This document shows positions 1 through 7,352 of a stretch of DNA of 64,000 nucleotides, piece by piece. The stretch spans positions 104,501 to 168,500 of the forward strand of contig NZ_CP030942.1 in the NCBI RefSeq assembly GCF_036621415.1, in the 5' to 3' direction. Source of the DNA: Nitratireductor thuwali (GTDB lineage: Bacteria > Pseudomonadota > Alphaproteobacteria > Rhizobiales > Rhizobiaceae). The notes below the pieces were generated by a model, which was not told the DNA's origin, ran no database searches, and worked only from the letters and a program-made list of their open reading frames with translations. The position numbers and the translations under genes are program-made. Within the stretch, counting starts at the first letter, position 1. Each line of letters starts with the position of its first letter.

Positions 1-1
1 A

Positions 2-622
2 CCGATCAGCGCCTTCGGCCTGATCGCCGACGCGAAAGACCGGCACGCGCGCGTCGGCGAGCTTCTTTCGCTGGTCGGCCTCGACCCGCGCGACGGGCAG
101 AAGTTCCCGCATGAATTTTCCGGCGGTCAGCGCCAGCGCATCGCCATCGCGCGCGCGCTCGCCTCGGAACCGAAATTCATCGTCTGCGACGAGCCCACCT
201 CGGCGCTCGACGTGTCGGTGCAGGCACAGGTGCTGAACCTTTTGCGCGATCTGCAGGAGCGGCTCGGCCTCACCTACCTGTTCATCAGCCACAACCTGGC
301 CGTGGTGCGCCATGTCGCCACCCGCGTCGGCGTGCTCTATCTCGGCCGTCTCGTGGAGGAAGCGCCCGCGCGCGAGCTGTTTTCGGCGCCGCAGCATCCC
401 TATACCAGGATGCTGCTGGAGGCCGTTCCCGACATTGCCATGGAGGGCAGGGAGCGGCTGGCCATCGCCGGCGAAATCCCCAATCCCGTCACGCCGCCGC
501 CGGGCTGTCATTTCCACCCGCGCTGCCCGGCCCGCCTGCCGCAATGCGACATCGACATCCCCCTGCCGAAGCGCGTGGGCGAGGCGGCGGTCCGCTGCCA
601 CCTGTTCGATCCTTCACAATAA
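2..622 (+). CDS. Oligopeptide/dipeptide ABC transporter ATP-binding protein (5' truncated)
   Basis: This is the C-terminal part of an ATPase of the OppF/DppF type, which powers peptide uptake at the inner membrane. The reading frame is open from the first base, so the start and the Walker A motif lie outside the window. Visible motifs are the ABC signature [15 protein letters not shown], the Walker B stretch [12 protein letters not shown] and a switch histidine in FISHN. The C-terminal extension has the spaced cysteines ([14 protein letters not shown]) typical of oligopeptide transporter ATPases. Its stop overlaps the 3' end of the convergent phosphatase-like gene by 9 bases. The family is certain; the substrate (peptide, nickel or other) cannot be told from this part. 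Confidence 0.9.
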   Translation, partial: PISAFGLIADAKDRHARVGELLSLVGLDPRDGQKFPHEFSGGQRQRIAIARALASEPKFIVCDEPTSALDVSVQAQVLNLLRDLQERLGLTYLFISHNLAVVRHVATRVGVLYLGRLVEEAPARELFSAPQHPYTRMLLEAVPDIAMEGRERLAIAGEIPNPVTPPPGCHFHPRCPARLPQCDIDIPLPKRVGEAAVRCHLFDPSQ

Positions 623-1120
623 GGGAAGATGAAAAGGCGTTCCCTCAAACGCCTCCGCTCCACGGCCGATGGCCTCGACCGCCCGCACCATGCGCCCCTC
701 GCGCCCGAGCAGCCGGTCGGCATGGGCGACGACCAGAATGTTCGGCGTCGCGCTCGGCGCGCGGGCGCGCAGCATCTGCGCCAGCTCGGCCTCGTCCCGC
801 TTGGGCATCAAGGCGGCGGCGATGGCATAGGCGGCAGCGGTCGAGCGGCTGATGCCGGCCTGGCAATGCACCACCAGCGGCGTCCGGCGCTCCCATTTGC
901 GCGCGAAGTCGAGCATCGTGCGCACATGATCGGCCGAAGGCACGATCAGGCCCGGCCGCGCCTCGCAAATATCGTGCATGACGAGGTGCAGATGGCTGGC
1001 CGAGGCAACGCCCGGCGGCCGCTCGAACACCGCATCCGGCGACAGGAGCGTGATCAAATGGCTGGCGCCGGTGGCCTCAAGCGTCCGCACCAGTTGCGTT
1101 TGCGGGCAGACATGGATCAT
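614..1120 (-). CDS. Tyrosine/dual-specificity phosphatase-like protein in the cobalamin locus
   Basis: A 168-residue protein with the cysteine phosphatase active-site loop HCQAGISRS (Cys nucleophile and Arg phosphate binder, around residues 84-92). An upstream aspartate that could be the general acid lies in MHDICEA. No signal peptide is visible, so it is probably cytosolic. Its ATG overlaps the cobC stop by four bases, so it is the last gene of the cobC transcript. The position suggests a role linked to corrinoids or to the threonine-phosphate branch, for example removing a phosphate from a late intermediate, but this is inference from context. The fold assignment is firm; the substrate is unknown. 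Confidence 0.8.
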   Translation of the reverse strand: MIHVCPQTQLVRTLEATGASHLITLLSPDAVFERPPGVASASHLHLVMHDICEARPGLIVPSADHVRTMLDFARKWERRTPLVVHCQAGISRSTAAAYAIAAALMPKRDEAELAQMLRARAPSATPNILVVAHADRLLGREGRMVRAVEAIGRGAEAFEGTPFHLPLL

Positions 1121-2157
1121 CGTCCTTCTCCCTTCCGCCAGTTCTCCAGCGCGTTCTCCAGGCGCGAGAACTCCGCCTCGCCGCCCGGCAGCCCGATGCG
1201 CAGCGCCTCGGGCCGGTCCGCGAAATTGCGCAGGAGAATACCGCGTCCGCCCAGGAAGTCGAACAGATCAGGCGCCGCCGGGGTGAGCACATAGCGGAAC
1301 AAGTAGGTGCCGCCGGAAACTGCGAGCCCATACCGTTCCAGCAGCCCGTCGAGCCTCGCTGCCTCCGCGCGCAGCGTCTCGCGCATCGCCGCCTGCCATT
1401 TGCGGTCGTCCAGCGCGGGCAGGCCGATCTCCATTGCCGGCCCCGCGACGGCCCACGGCCCCAGCCACGCGCCAAGCCTTTGCGCCACGGCAGGGGCGGC
1501 GAGCGCAAAGCCCAGGCGCAGCCCGGCCAGACCGAAGAATTTTCCGAAGGAGCGCAGCACGACGATGCCGCCCTCCCCCACATCGCCCGCAAGACTCTCG
1601 CCGCCCGGCCCAACATCCATGAAGGCTTCGTCCACCACCAGAAGCCCGCCCTTCTTCGCAAGATGCGCCGCCAGTTCCAGCAGCCGCGCGCGCGGCACCA
1701 CGCGCCCGTCCGGATTGTTGGGATTGACGACTATCGCAAGATTCGACTCGAAAAGCTGCTCGAAGCGCTCCACCGCCTCCACCCGGTGCCCGGCCAGCGC
1801 GGCGGCACGGGCATGCTCGGCATAGGTCGGCGAAAGCACCTTCCCCGCCCCGGGATCGACCAGCGAGGCTACCAGCGGCAGCAGGATCTGCGTGCCGGGC
1901 GCGGCGGCCACATGCGCCGCGCTTTCCGCGCCATAGGCGCGTGCGGCGGCAGCCGCTAATTCCTGCGCACGCGCTTCCTCCGGCAGACGCCGATAGGCAG
2001 TGGCGGGCAGGTCGAAAAGCGGATAGGAGTGCGGGTTGATGCCGGTGGACAGATCGAGCCACGGCGTCGGCGCATGCGGAAACAGCGCCGCCGCACGCGC
2101 CAGACTGCCGCCGTGATCGGTCACCGCCTGCCCCGCCTCACGCAGATGAAGCTTCAT
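1117..2157 (-). CDS. cobC: Threonine-phosphate decarboxylase, PLP-dependent
   Basis: Makes (R)-1-amino-2-propanol phosphate from L-threonine phosphate, the linker of the cobalamin nucleotide loop. It is an aspartate-aminotransferase-fold protein of about 346 residues. Visible features are the cofactor-binding NPNNPDGR segment (about residue 145), VVDEAF (about 175) and the Schiff-base lysine in SFGKFFGLAGLRLGF (about 205). The ATG at 2157 has a GAGG about six bases upstream. An in-frame ATG at 2169 is also possible, with its own GAGGA. The ATG at 2157 shares two bases with the ATG of cobD on the other strand (a CATG). In Salmonella naming this is CobD. Confidence 0.92.
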   Translation of the reverse strand: MKLHLREAGQAVTDHGGSLARAAALFPHAPTPWLDLSTGINPHSYPLFDLPATAYRRLPEEARAQELAAAAARAYGAESAAHVAAAPGTQILLPLVASLVDPGAGKVLSPTYAEHARAAALAGHRVEAVERFEQLFESNLAIVVNPNNPDGRVVPRARLLELAAHLAKKGGLLVVDEAFMDVGPGGESLAGDVGEGGIVVLRSFGKFFGLAGLRLGFALAAPAVAQRLGAWLGPWAVAGPAMEIGLPALDDRKWQAAMRETLRAEAARLDGLLERYGLAVSGGTYLFRYVLTPAAPDLFDFLGGRGILLRNFADRPEALRIGLPGGEAEFSRLENALENWRKGEGR

Positions 2158-3115
2158 GTCCGCCCTCATCGCTTTCCTCGCCCTGCTCGTCGAACTGACT
2201 ATCGGCTATCCCGAACGGCTTTACCGGCTGATCGGCCATCCCGTCACCTGGATTGGACGCCTGATCGCCGCGCTCGATGAATGGCTGAACCGTGAGGAGG
2301 ACGCGCCGGCGCGCCGCAGGTTGATGGGCATCGCCGGCCTCGGCATCACCCTGGCCGTTGCCGGCGGCGCGGCGTTCGTCCTGCAAGGTTTCCTCGACGG
2401 CTGGGCCGGCCTGCTCGCCGCCGCGCTGGCCGGCAGCACGCTGATCGCGCAGCGTAGCCTCGGCAGCCATGTGGCCGCCGTCGCCGCCGCCCTGGAGAAT
2501 GATGGCGTTGAGGCCGGACGAAAGGCGGTCTCGCAGATCGTCGGGCGCGACCCGCAGAGCCTCGACGAGGCCGGCATCGCCCGCGCGGCCATCGAGAGCC
2601 TGGCGGAAAACGCCTCTGACGGTGTGGTGGCGCCGGTGTTCTGGCTGGCGGTCGGCGGCCTGCCCGGCGGCACGGTCTACAAGGCCGTCAACACCGCCGA
2701 CAGCATGATCGGCCACCGCACGCCGCGCCATGCCGATTTCGGCTGGGCGGCCGCGCGCTTCGACGATCTCGTCAACCTGCCGGCCTCGCGCCTGACGGCC
2801 CTGCTCTTCACCGTCGCGGCCTTCTTCGTGCCCGGCGCCTCCCCTTCCGCCGCCTGGCGCGCTGTTTGGCGCGACGCCAGCCGCCACCGCTCGCCCAATG
2901 CCGGCTGGCCGGAAGCGGCGATGGCCGGAGCGCTCGGCCTGGCGCTTGCCGGTCCACGCCGCTACGGCGGCATCCTGATCGACGACGCGCTTATGGGCGA
3001 AGGCGGCCGCCGCGACGCAAACGCCTCCGACATCAGACGCGCGCTCAGGCTTTACTGGACGGCGGACCTCCTGCTGGTCGTGCTGGCGGCGGCAACGGCA
3101 GCGCTGCTTGTTTGA
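2156..3115 (+). CDS. cobD: Adenosylcobinamide-phosphate synthase, membrane protein
   Basis: Attaches aminopropanol phosphate (the CobC product) to adenosylcobyric acid, giving adenosylcobinamide phosphate. It is the CbiB family member of the Pseudomonas denitrificans naming. The 319-residue protein has hydrophobic segments at both ends and in the middle. Family-typical stretches are the N-terminal GYPERLYRLIGHPVTWIGRL, the central ENASDGVVAPVFW and AVNTADSMIGHR. No strong ribosome binding site precedes the ATG, which lies head-to-head with cobC and shares two bases with its start, so the promoter must lie inside cobC. The gene stands alone on the plus strand. Confidence 0.93.
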   Translation: MSALIAFLALLVELTIGYPERLYRLIGHPVTWIGRLIAALDEWLNREEDAPARRRLMGIAGLGITLAVAGGAAFVLQGFLDGWAGLLAAALAGSTLIAQRSLGSHVAAVAAALENDGVEAGRKAVSQIVGRDPQSLDEAGIARAAIESLAENASDGVVAPVFWLAVGGLPGGTVYKAVNTADSMIGHRTPRHADFGWAAARFDDLVNLPASRLTALLFTVAAFFVPGASPSAAWRAVWRDASRHRSPNAGWPEAAMAGALGLALAGPRRYGGILIDDALMGEGGRRDANASDIRRALRLYWTADLLLVVLAAATAALLV

Positions 3116-3224
3116 TGCGCCCGTCATCACCTCCCTTTTTCGAAGCTCTGATTCCAACGCCGCGGGTTCCGGATAGGCAGCCTTCGGGCTCTAGGGATGA
3201 AGGTCGTCGTCACCGCAACGCCCC
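3116..3224. other. Short intergenic gap between convergent cobD and cobO
   Basis: About 110 bases separate the convergent stops of cobD and cobO. No reading frame and no strong terminator hairpin were recognised here. Confidence 0.5.
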
Positions 3225-3839
3225 TTAGAACTCGATGCCCTGCTGCGCTTTCACGCCGGCGGAAAAGTGATGCTTTTCCTGCCCCATTTCCGTCACCAGG
3301 TCAGCCGCCTCGACCAGGGCCGGCTTGGCGTTGCGGCCGGTGACGACCACGTGAAGGTCCGGCCTGCGTGCCTGAAGCGACGAGACGACCTTCTCCAGAT
3401 CGAGATAGTCGTAGCGCAGGGCGATGTTCAGTTCGTCGAGCACCACGAGGCTGATCGAGGGGTCGGCCATCAGCACCTCGGCCTTTTCCCACGCGCGTTC
3501 GGCGGCGGCGATGTCGCGCTGCAGATCCTGGGTCTCCCAGGTGAAGCCCTCGCCCATCGTGTGCCATGAGACGCGGTCGCCGAATGCGGCGAAAGCATCC
3601 TTCTCGCCGCTGTGCCAGGCGCCCTTGATGAACTGCACGACGCCCACCCGCTTGCCATGGCCCAGCATGCGCAGCGCCAGCCCGAAGGCGGCGGTCGTCT
3701 TGCCCTTGCCGGGGCCGGTGTTGACGATCAGCAGACCTTTCTCGACGGTCTTCCCGCCCACCTCGGCATCCTGCACGGCCTTTCGCTTGGCCATCTTGGC
3801 CTTGTGGCGCTCGGCCTCCTTCTCATCGATTTCACGCAT
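3225..3839 (-). CDS. cobO: Cob(I)yrinic acid a,c-diamide adenosyltransferase
   Basis: Transfers the adenosyl group of ATP to the cobalt of the corrinoid, in the cytosol. The 204-residue protein is of the CobA/BtuR/CobO type: the P-loop GPGKGKTTAAFGLALR lies at about residues 41-56, followed by VGVVQFIKGAW and the LVVLDELNIALRYDYL block. A charged N-terminal extension of about 30 residues precedes the core. The ATG is one base after the cobP stop, so the two are co-transcribed. It lies downstream of cbtB-cbtA-cobP behind the left cobalamin riboswitch, so it should be repressed when B12 is plentiful. Confidence 0.95.
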   Translation of the reverse strand: MREIDEKEAERHKAKMAKRKAVQDAEVGGKTVEKGLLIVNTGPGKGKTTAAFGLALRMLGHGKRVGVVQFIKGAWHSGEKDAFAAFGDRVSWHTMGEGFTWETQDLQRDIAAAERAWEKAEVLMADPSISLVVLDELNIALRYDYLDLEKVVSSLQARRPDLHVVVTGRNAKPALVEAADLVTEMGQEKHHFSAGVKAQQGIEF

Positions 3840-3840
3840 G

Positions 3841-4380
3841 TCATTTCACCTTCATCGGCAGCCCGGCGACCATCAGCGTCACCTCGTCGGCGGCCGCCGC
3901 AACCTGCTGGTTTAAACGGCCGGCCGCATCGCGGAAGCGGCGGGCCAGCGCGTTCTCGGGCACGATGCCCAGCCCGACCTCGTTGGAGACCACCACCCAT
4001 GGCCCGCGCGGCGCGGTCAGCGCCCGCAACAGCCGGCGGCTTGCCGCCTCCACATCGTGCTCGCCCAGCATCACATTGGTGAGCCACAGGGTCAGGCAAT
4101 CGATCAGCACAGGCTGTCCGTCCGGCACGCTGTCGAGCGTCTCGGCGAGCGCTATGGGCGCATCCAGCGTATGCCAGCGCCCACCGCGGCGGGCGCGGTG
4201 CTCGGCGATGCGCACGCGCATTTCATCGTCGAACGCCCGCGCCGTGGCGATGTAGCACCATGGCGCCGGATGCGCCTCGATCAGCCTTTCGGCATGCGCG
4301 CTCTTGCCGGACCGGGCGCCGCCCAGCACGAAGCTGAGCGGACCGCGACCGGTCCCCGAACCAAGCCCGGAATCAGGCAA
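3841..4380 (-). CDS. cobP: Bifunctional adenosylcobinamide kinase / adenosylcobinamide-phosphate guanylyltransferase
   Basis: Phosphorylates adenosylcobinamide and then activates it with GTP to adenosylcobinamide-GDP, the acceptor for the lower ligand. The P-loop is GGARSGKS near the N-terminus. Other family blocks are WCYIATARAFDDEM with HRARRGGRWHT, LIDCLTLWLTNVM and VVVSNEVGLGIVPENALARRFRD. The start is uncertain. A TTG at 4380 overlaps the cbtA stop by eight bases and gives 179 residues, close to family length; an earlier in-frame TTG at 4413 would add 11 residues. The reading overlap with cbtA suggests translational coupling. In Salmonella naming this is CobU. Confidence 0.92.
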   Translation of the reverse strand: MPDSGLGSGTGRGPLSFVLGGARSGKSAHAERLIEAHPAPWCYIATARAFDDEMRVRIAEHRARRGGRWHTLDAPIALAETLDSVPDGQPVLIDCLTLWLTNVMLGEHDVEAASRRLLRALTAPRGPWVVVSNEVGLGIVPENALARRFRDAAGRLNQQVAAAADEVTLMVAGLPMKVK

Positions 4381-5119
4381 GACCTGCGCGCGGCGCGCCC
4401 AGCCGCGCGGCAAAACGCGTCCGCACCAGCCCGGCCATGGTTCCCAGAACCAGCCAGAACACGAGGTTCGTAAGGGTGACGGCCACCACGAAGCGGTGAT
4501 GCAGGTCGGCCGGCACAGGCGTCTCGTGACTTACCGGTTGGGGCGCGCCGACGACATGCGGCGCCACGATCAGCGCCACGCCGATCAGCGCCATGAGCGG
4601 CGAAGCGCGGAACGCGATCAGCGCAAGGCCGGCGGCGGTGAGGGCCACCGTGGCGATCCACCAGACCTGCCGGGACAACAGATCGGCCGCGGGCATGGCC
4701 GGCAGTTCGGGCGGCAGGCCCAGCCCCGGCGCCAGCGTGAAGGCGGCAAAGCCGGCAAGACCCCAGAACAGGCCCTGCCGCCAGTTGGCGAGCCCGCCGG
4801 CGAATTCCGACGCCACCAGCAACAGCAGCGCGAAACCGATGCCGGTGACGATGTTGGCCAGCGCCGTATAGGCCGCCCGCTCGAACCCGTCGGCCGGCGC
4901 CCAGGCGTCTTCGTCGTGGGAATGTGCCGCGGCAGCATCCTCCGCGCCGCCGGCCGCTTCACCATGCGCCTCGTGGCTGTGCCCGGACCCCGCTGCCTCG
5001 AACGTCTCCGCCTGCAGGATCAGCGGAACCGTGAAAGCCGTCTGCAGGACCGTCATGACAATGCCGGCGCACAGCCCGGCGAGCGCGGCGGCGAACACCA
5101 CGTTGCGAAAAATACTCAT
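4373..5119 (-). CDS. cbtA: Cobalt transporter subunit CbtA
   Basis: A 248-residue membrane protein of the CbtA family, proposed to import cobalt for corrin synthesis together with CbtB. Several hydrophobic segments are visible, starting with one near the N-terminus (FAAALAGLCAGIVMTVLQ). A loop at about residues 45-75 is rich in histidine and acidic residues (HSHEAHGE, then HSHDED) and may collect metal. It follows cbtB by about 15 bases and overlaps cobP, all behind the minus-strand cobalamin riboswitch. The family is assigned by pattern and context; that cobalt is the substrate is family knowledge backed by the riboswitch. Confidence 0.88.
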   Translation of the reverse strand: MSIFRNVVFAAALAGLCAGIVMTVLQTAFTVPLILQAETFEAAGSGHSHEAHGEAAGGAEDAAAAHSHDEDAWAPADGFERAAYTALANIVTGIGFALLLLVASEFAGGLANWRQGLFWGLAGFAAFTLAPGLGLPPELPAMPAADLLSRQVWWIATVALTAAGLALIAFRASPLMALIGVALIVAPHVVGAPQPVSHETPVPADLHHRFVVAVTLTNLVFWLVLGTMAGLVRTRFAARLGAPRAGLA

Positions 5120-5134
5120 GATCTCACCCTCTCG

Positions 5135-5317
5135 TCAGTGGCAGGGAAACGCCATGGAGTGGCGGTAATCGTGCCCGGCATTGTGCATGGCTTGGAGCTG
5201 TGAAAAGCCCACGAAGCCGATGATGAAGATGCCGAGCAGCCCCGCCAGGGCGAGCTGCAAATTGCGAGATTGTGCGGAAGAAGCCACGTCGTGCGTGGTC
5301 GAAGCATGTGTCGCCAT
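5135..5317 (-). CDS. cbtB: Cobalt transporter subunit CbtB
   Basis: A 60-residue protein with one membrane segment (LALAGLLGIFIIGFVGFSQL) and a C-terminal histidine cluster ending HDYRHSMAFPCH, which is the CbtB hallmark and a likely metal-binding site. The start is placed at ATG 5317 (MATHASTTHD). An in-frame start at 5356 would add 13 residues reaching towards the riboswitch and is less likely. It is the first gene of the cbtB-cbtA-cobP-cobO transcript. Small size and membrane topology fit the known CbtAB pair. Confidence 0.88.
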   Translation of the reverse strand: MATHASTTHDVASSAQSRNLQLALAGLLGIFIIGFVGFSQLQAMHNAGHDYRHSMAFPCH

Positions 5318-5360
5318 ATCCGTCCTCTCCCCTCCACCCGAGGGTATTGGTGTCAATTTT

Positions 5361-5528
5361 CGGTCGCCGGCAGGTTTCCTGGCTCGCGGGTCGATGTTCT
5401 TGCCCGCCTTCCCAAAGCTTCAAGCCTCAGTGGCAGATGGACGCGAACTCTCCGCCTACAGTTGCGGGGGCAGCCGCGGCATTGGCGCTTTCGCGCCGCA
5501 CCGCATTCCCTTTTGGTCCCTTTCGAGG
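5361..5528 (-). promoter_or_regulatory. Cobalamin riboswitch upstream of cbtB
   Basis: Read on the minus strand this has the landmarks of an adenosylcobalamin riboswitch. In order these are GGAATGCGGTG at the 5' side, CCCCGCAACTG, the B12 box GCCACTG (5428-5434), TGGGAAGGCGGGC and the 3' closing block GAGCCAGGAAACCTGCC. It ends about 45 bases before the cbtB ATG. The expected action is to shut off cbtB-cbtA-cobP-cobO when the cofactor is bound. Its primary sequence closely resembles the plus-strand riboswitch nearby. Confidence 0.93.
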
Positions 5529-5543
5529 ACCGGCGACGCGCCG

Positions 5544-5571
5544 ACCATAACGAAAATGTGGCCCGCCGCAA
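5544..5571 (-). promoter_or_regulatory. Candidate promoter for the cbtB riboswitch transcript
   Basis: On the minus strand TTGCGG (5571-5566) and TATGGT (5549-5544) are 16 bases apart. They lie just upstream of the riboswitch 5' end. The match is by eye only. Confidence 0.45.
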
Positions 5572-5588
5572 ACGGTTTGTTGAGCGCA

Positions 5589-5617
5589 TTGACAGGAAGG
5601 ACGAGCCGGCTCTAAAT
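5589..5617 (+). promoter_or_regulatory. Candidate promoter for the cobW-operon riboswitch transcript
   Basis: TTGACA (5589-5594) and CTAAAT (5612-5617) are 17 bases apart, a near-consensus housekeeping sigma-factor promoter. It would start RNA at about 5624, upstream of the plus-strand riboswitch. Confidence 0.55.
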
Positions 5618-5654
5618 GCATCGCTGACGGTCTTCCTTCCGCAACGAAGGAAGC

Positions 5655-5803
5655 TAAGAGGGAATACGGTGCGGACTTCCGTCCAATGCCGTAGCTGTCC
5701 CCGCAACTGTAAGCGGAAAGTTTTCGCCGACACGCCACTGAGGCTTGAAGCTTTGGGAAGGCAGGCAAAAGCATCGATCCGCGAGCCAGGAAACCTGCCG
5801 TCG
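5655..5803 (+). promoter_or_regulatory. Cobalamin riboswitch upstream of DUF1636-cobW-cobN
   Basis: Landmarks in order are GGGAATACGGTG, CCCCGCAACTG, the B12 box GCCACTG (5734-5740), TTTGGGAAGGC and GAGCCAGGAAACCTGCC. It is followed by GC-rich sequence (CTGGCGGGTGACCCGGG) that could fold over the AAGGAG ribosome binding site at 5842-5847. This suggests control of translation initiation of the first gene, although transcription termination cannot be excluded. It should repress the large biosynthetic operon when B12 is plentiful. Confidence 0.93.
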
Positions 5804-5855
5804 AAACGAGAAATCCTGACCGCCTGGCGGGTGACCCGGGCAAGGAGAATGTGTT

Positions 5856-6314
5856 TTGACGATCGACGGCGCCGTTGCGCGCGAACCCCTGACCGACCGT
5901 CCCTCTGCGGACTGCGATGAAACCGCCGGCGATTCCGGGCCGCGGCATGGCGTCACCGTCATCGTCTGCAGTTCCTGCCGGCATCCCGGTGAGACCGATG
6001 TCTCCCCGCGCCCGGGTTCGCTGCTGGCGGCCGATACAAGGCGCGCGGGCGAGAACAGCCAAGTCAGCGTCAGGCATGTTGCCTGCCTGGGCAACTGCAA
6101 GCGTGGCCTCAGCGCCGCCATCCTCAAACCCGGCGCCTGGAGCTATGTCTTCGGCGAGCTCACCACCGACAGCGGTGCCGATCTCATCGCCGGCGCCGAG
6201 CTTTTCGCCCGGTCGGCGGACGGCTTCATGCCGTTCCGTGCCCGCCCCGAAAGCCTGAAGCGGGGTCTCATCGCCCGCGTCCCCAATTTCGACAACCTGA
6301 AGGACCTGCCATGA
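5856..6314 (+). CDS. DUF1636 (thioredoxin-like, cysteine-rich) protein preceding cobW
   Basis: A 152-residue protein with a CSSC motif (about residues 38-41) and a second pair in VACLGNCKRGL. This is the arrangement of small thioredoxin-like ferredoxin-type proteins that bind a [2Fe-2S] cluster or metal, and the family is known next to cobW. The start is a TTG with AAGGAG eight bases upstream, just after the riboswitch; no nearby in-frame ATG fits. Its 3' end overlaps the cobW ATG in an ATGA. A redox or metal-handling role in cobalt delivery or corrin reduction is inferred from position. Confidence 0.8.
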   Translation: MTIDGAVAREPLTDRPSADCDETAGDSGPRHGVTVIVCSSCRHPGETDVSPRPGSLLAADTRRAGENSQVSVRHVACLGNCKRGLSAAILKPGAWSYVFGELTTDSGADLIAGAELFARSADGFMPFRARPESLKRGLIARVPNFDNLKDLP

Positions 6315-7348
6315 CCGCGTCCGCCGATCGCGTCCCCTGCACCGTCGTCACCGGCTTTTTAGGCGCCGGCAAGACCACACTCATCCGCAACGTCCTGGAG
6401 CGGGCTGGCGGCAAACGGCTGGCGATCATCGTCAACGAGTTCGGCGATGCCGGCATCGACGGCGAGATCCTGAAGAGCTGCGGCATCGAGAACTGCCCGG
6501 AGGAAAACGTGCTGGAACTGGCCAATGGCTGCATCTGCTGCACCGTGGCCGACGATTTCGTGCCGGCGCTCGAACAGATCCTCTCCCGCGAGCCGAAGGT
6601 GGACCACATCCTGATCGAGACCTCCGGTCTGGCGCTGCCCAAGCCGCTGGTGCAGGCCTTCCAGTGGCCGGCCATCAGGAACCGCGTCACGGTGGACGGT
6701 GTGATCGCCGTGGTCGATGGCCCGGCACTGGCCGAAGGCCGTGTCGCCGCCGATCTCGACGCGCTGGACGCGCAACGCGCGGCGGACGATTCGCTCGACC
6801 ATGACGACCCCATCGAAGAGGTGTTCGACGATCAGGTCGCCTGCGCCGACCTCATCATCCTGTCGAAGAGCGATCTTCTCGACGCGGCCGGCAATGAGCG
6901 CGCAAGGGGCCGCATCGAGGCGCATCTGGCGCGCAGCGTGAAGATCGTGCCGAGCGCCCATGGCAAGGTCGATCCGGCGCTGCTTCTGGGCCTCGGCCTG
7001 GCGGTCGAGGACGATATAGAAAACCGCAGAACGCATCATGACGGCGCGGATGACCATGAGCACGACGATTTCGACACCTTCATCGTCAACCTGCCGGCGG
7101 TGCCACATCCCGAGGATCTGGAACGCCGCGTGACCGCCGCCGTCGACACCGGCGAGGTGCTTCGTCTCAAGGGTTTCGCCCATGTGACGGACAAGCCGAT
7201 GCGGCTGCTCGTGCAGGCGGTCGGCCCGCGCGTCTCGCAATATTACGACCGCGCCTGGAAGGCCGACGAGACGCCCCGGAGCCGCCTGGTCATCATCGGG
7301 CTGAAAGGCATCGACCGCGCGCGGATCGAAGGCCTTCTGATGACTTGA
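6311..7348 (+). CDS. cobW: CobW, GTP-dependent cobalt chaperone
   Basis: A 345-residue G3E-family GTPase thought to deliver cobalt to the CobNST chelatase. The P-loop GFLGAGKTT is at about residues 15-23. The metal-site motif CICCTV follows at about residue 75, with ILIETSGLALP behind it. The guanine-specificity stretch is LIILSKSDLL. A histidine/aspartate-rich stretch (HHDGADDHEHDD, about residues 238-249) may hold metal. The C-terminal CobW_C domain ends the protein. It is in the riboswitch-controlled operon and is followed after four bases by cobN. Confidence 0.95.
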   Translation: MTASADRVPCTVVTGFLGAGKTTLIRNVLERAGGKRLAIIVNEFGDAGIDGEILKSCGIENCPEENVLELANGCICCTVADDFVPALEQILSREPKVDHILIETSGLALPKPLVQAFQWPAIRNRVTVDGVIAVVDGPALAEGRVAADLDALDAQRAADDSLDHDDPIEEVFDDQVACADLIILSKSDLLDAAGNERARGRIEAHLARSVKIVPSAHGKVDPALLLGLGLAVEDDIENRRTHHDGADDHEHDDFDTFIVNLPAVPHPEDLERRVTAAVDTGEVLRLKGFAHVTDKPMRLLVQAVGPRVSQYYDRAWKADETPRSRLVIIGLKGIDRARIEGLLMT

Positions 7349-7352
7349 TCCG

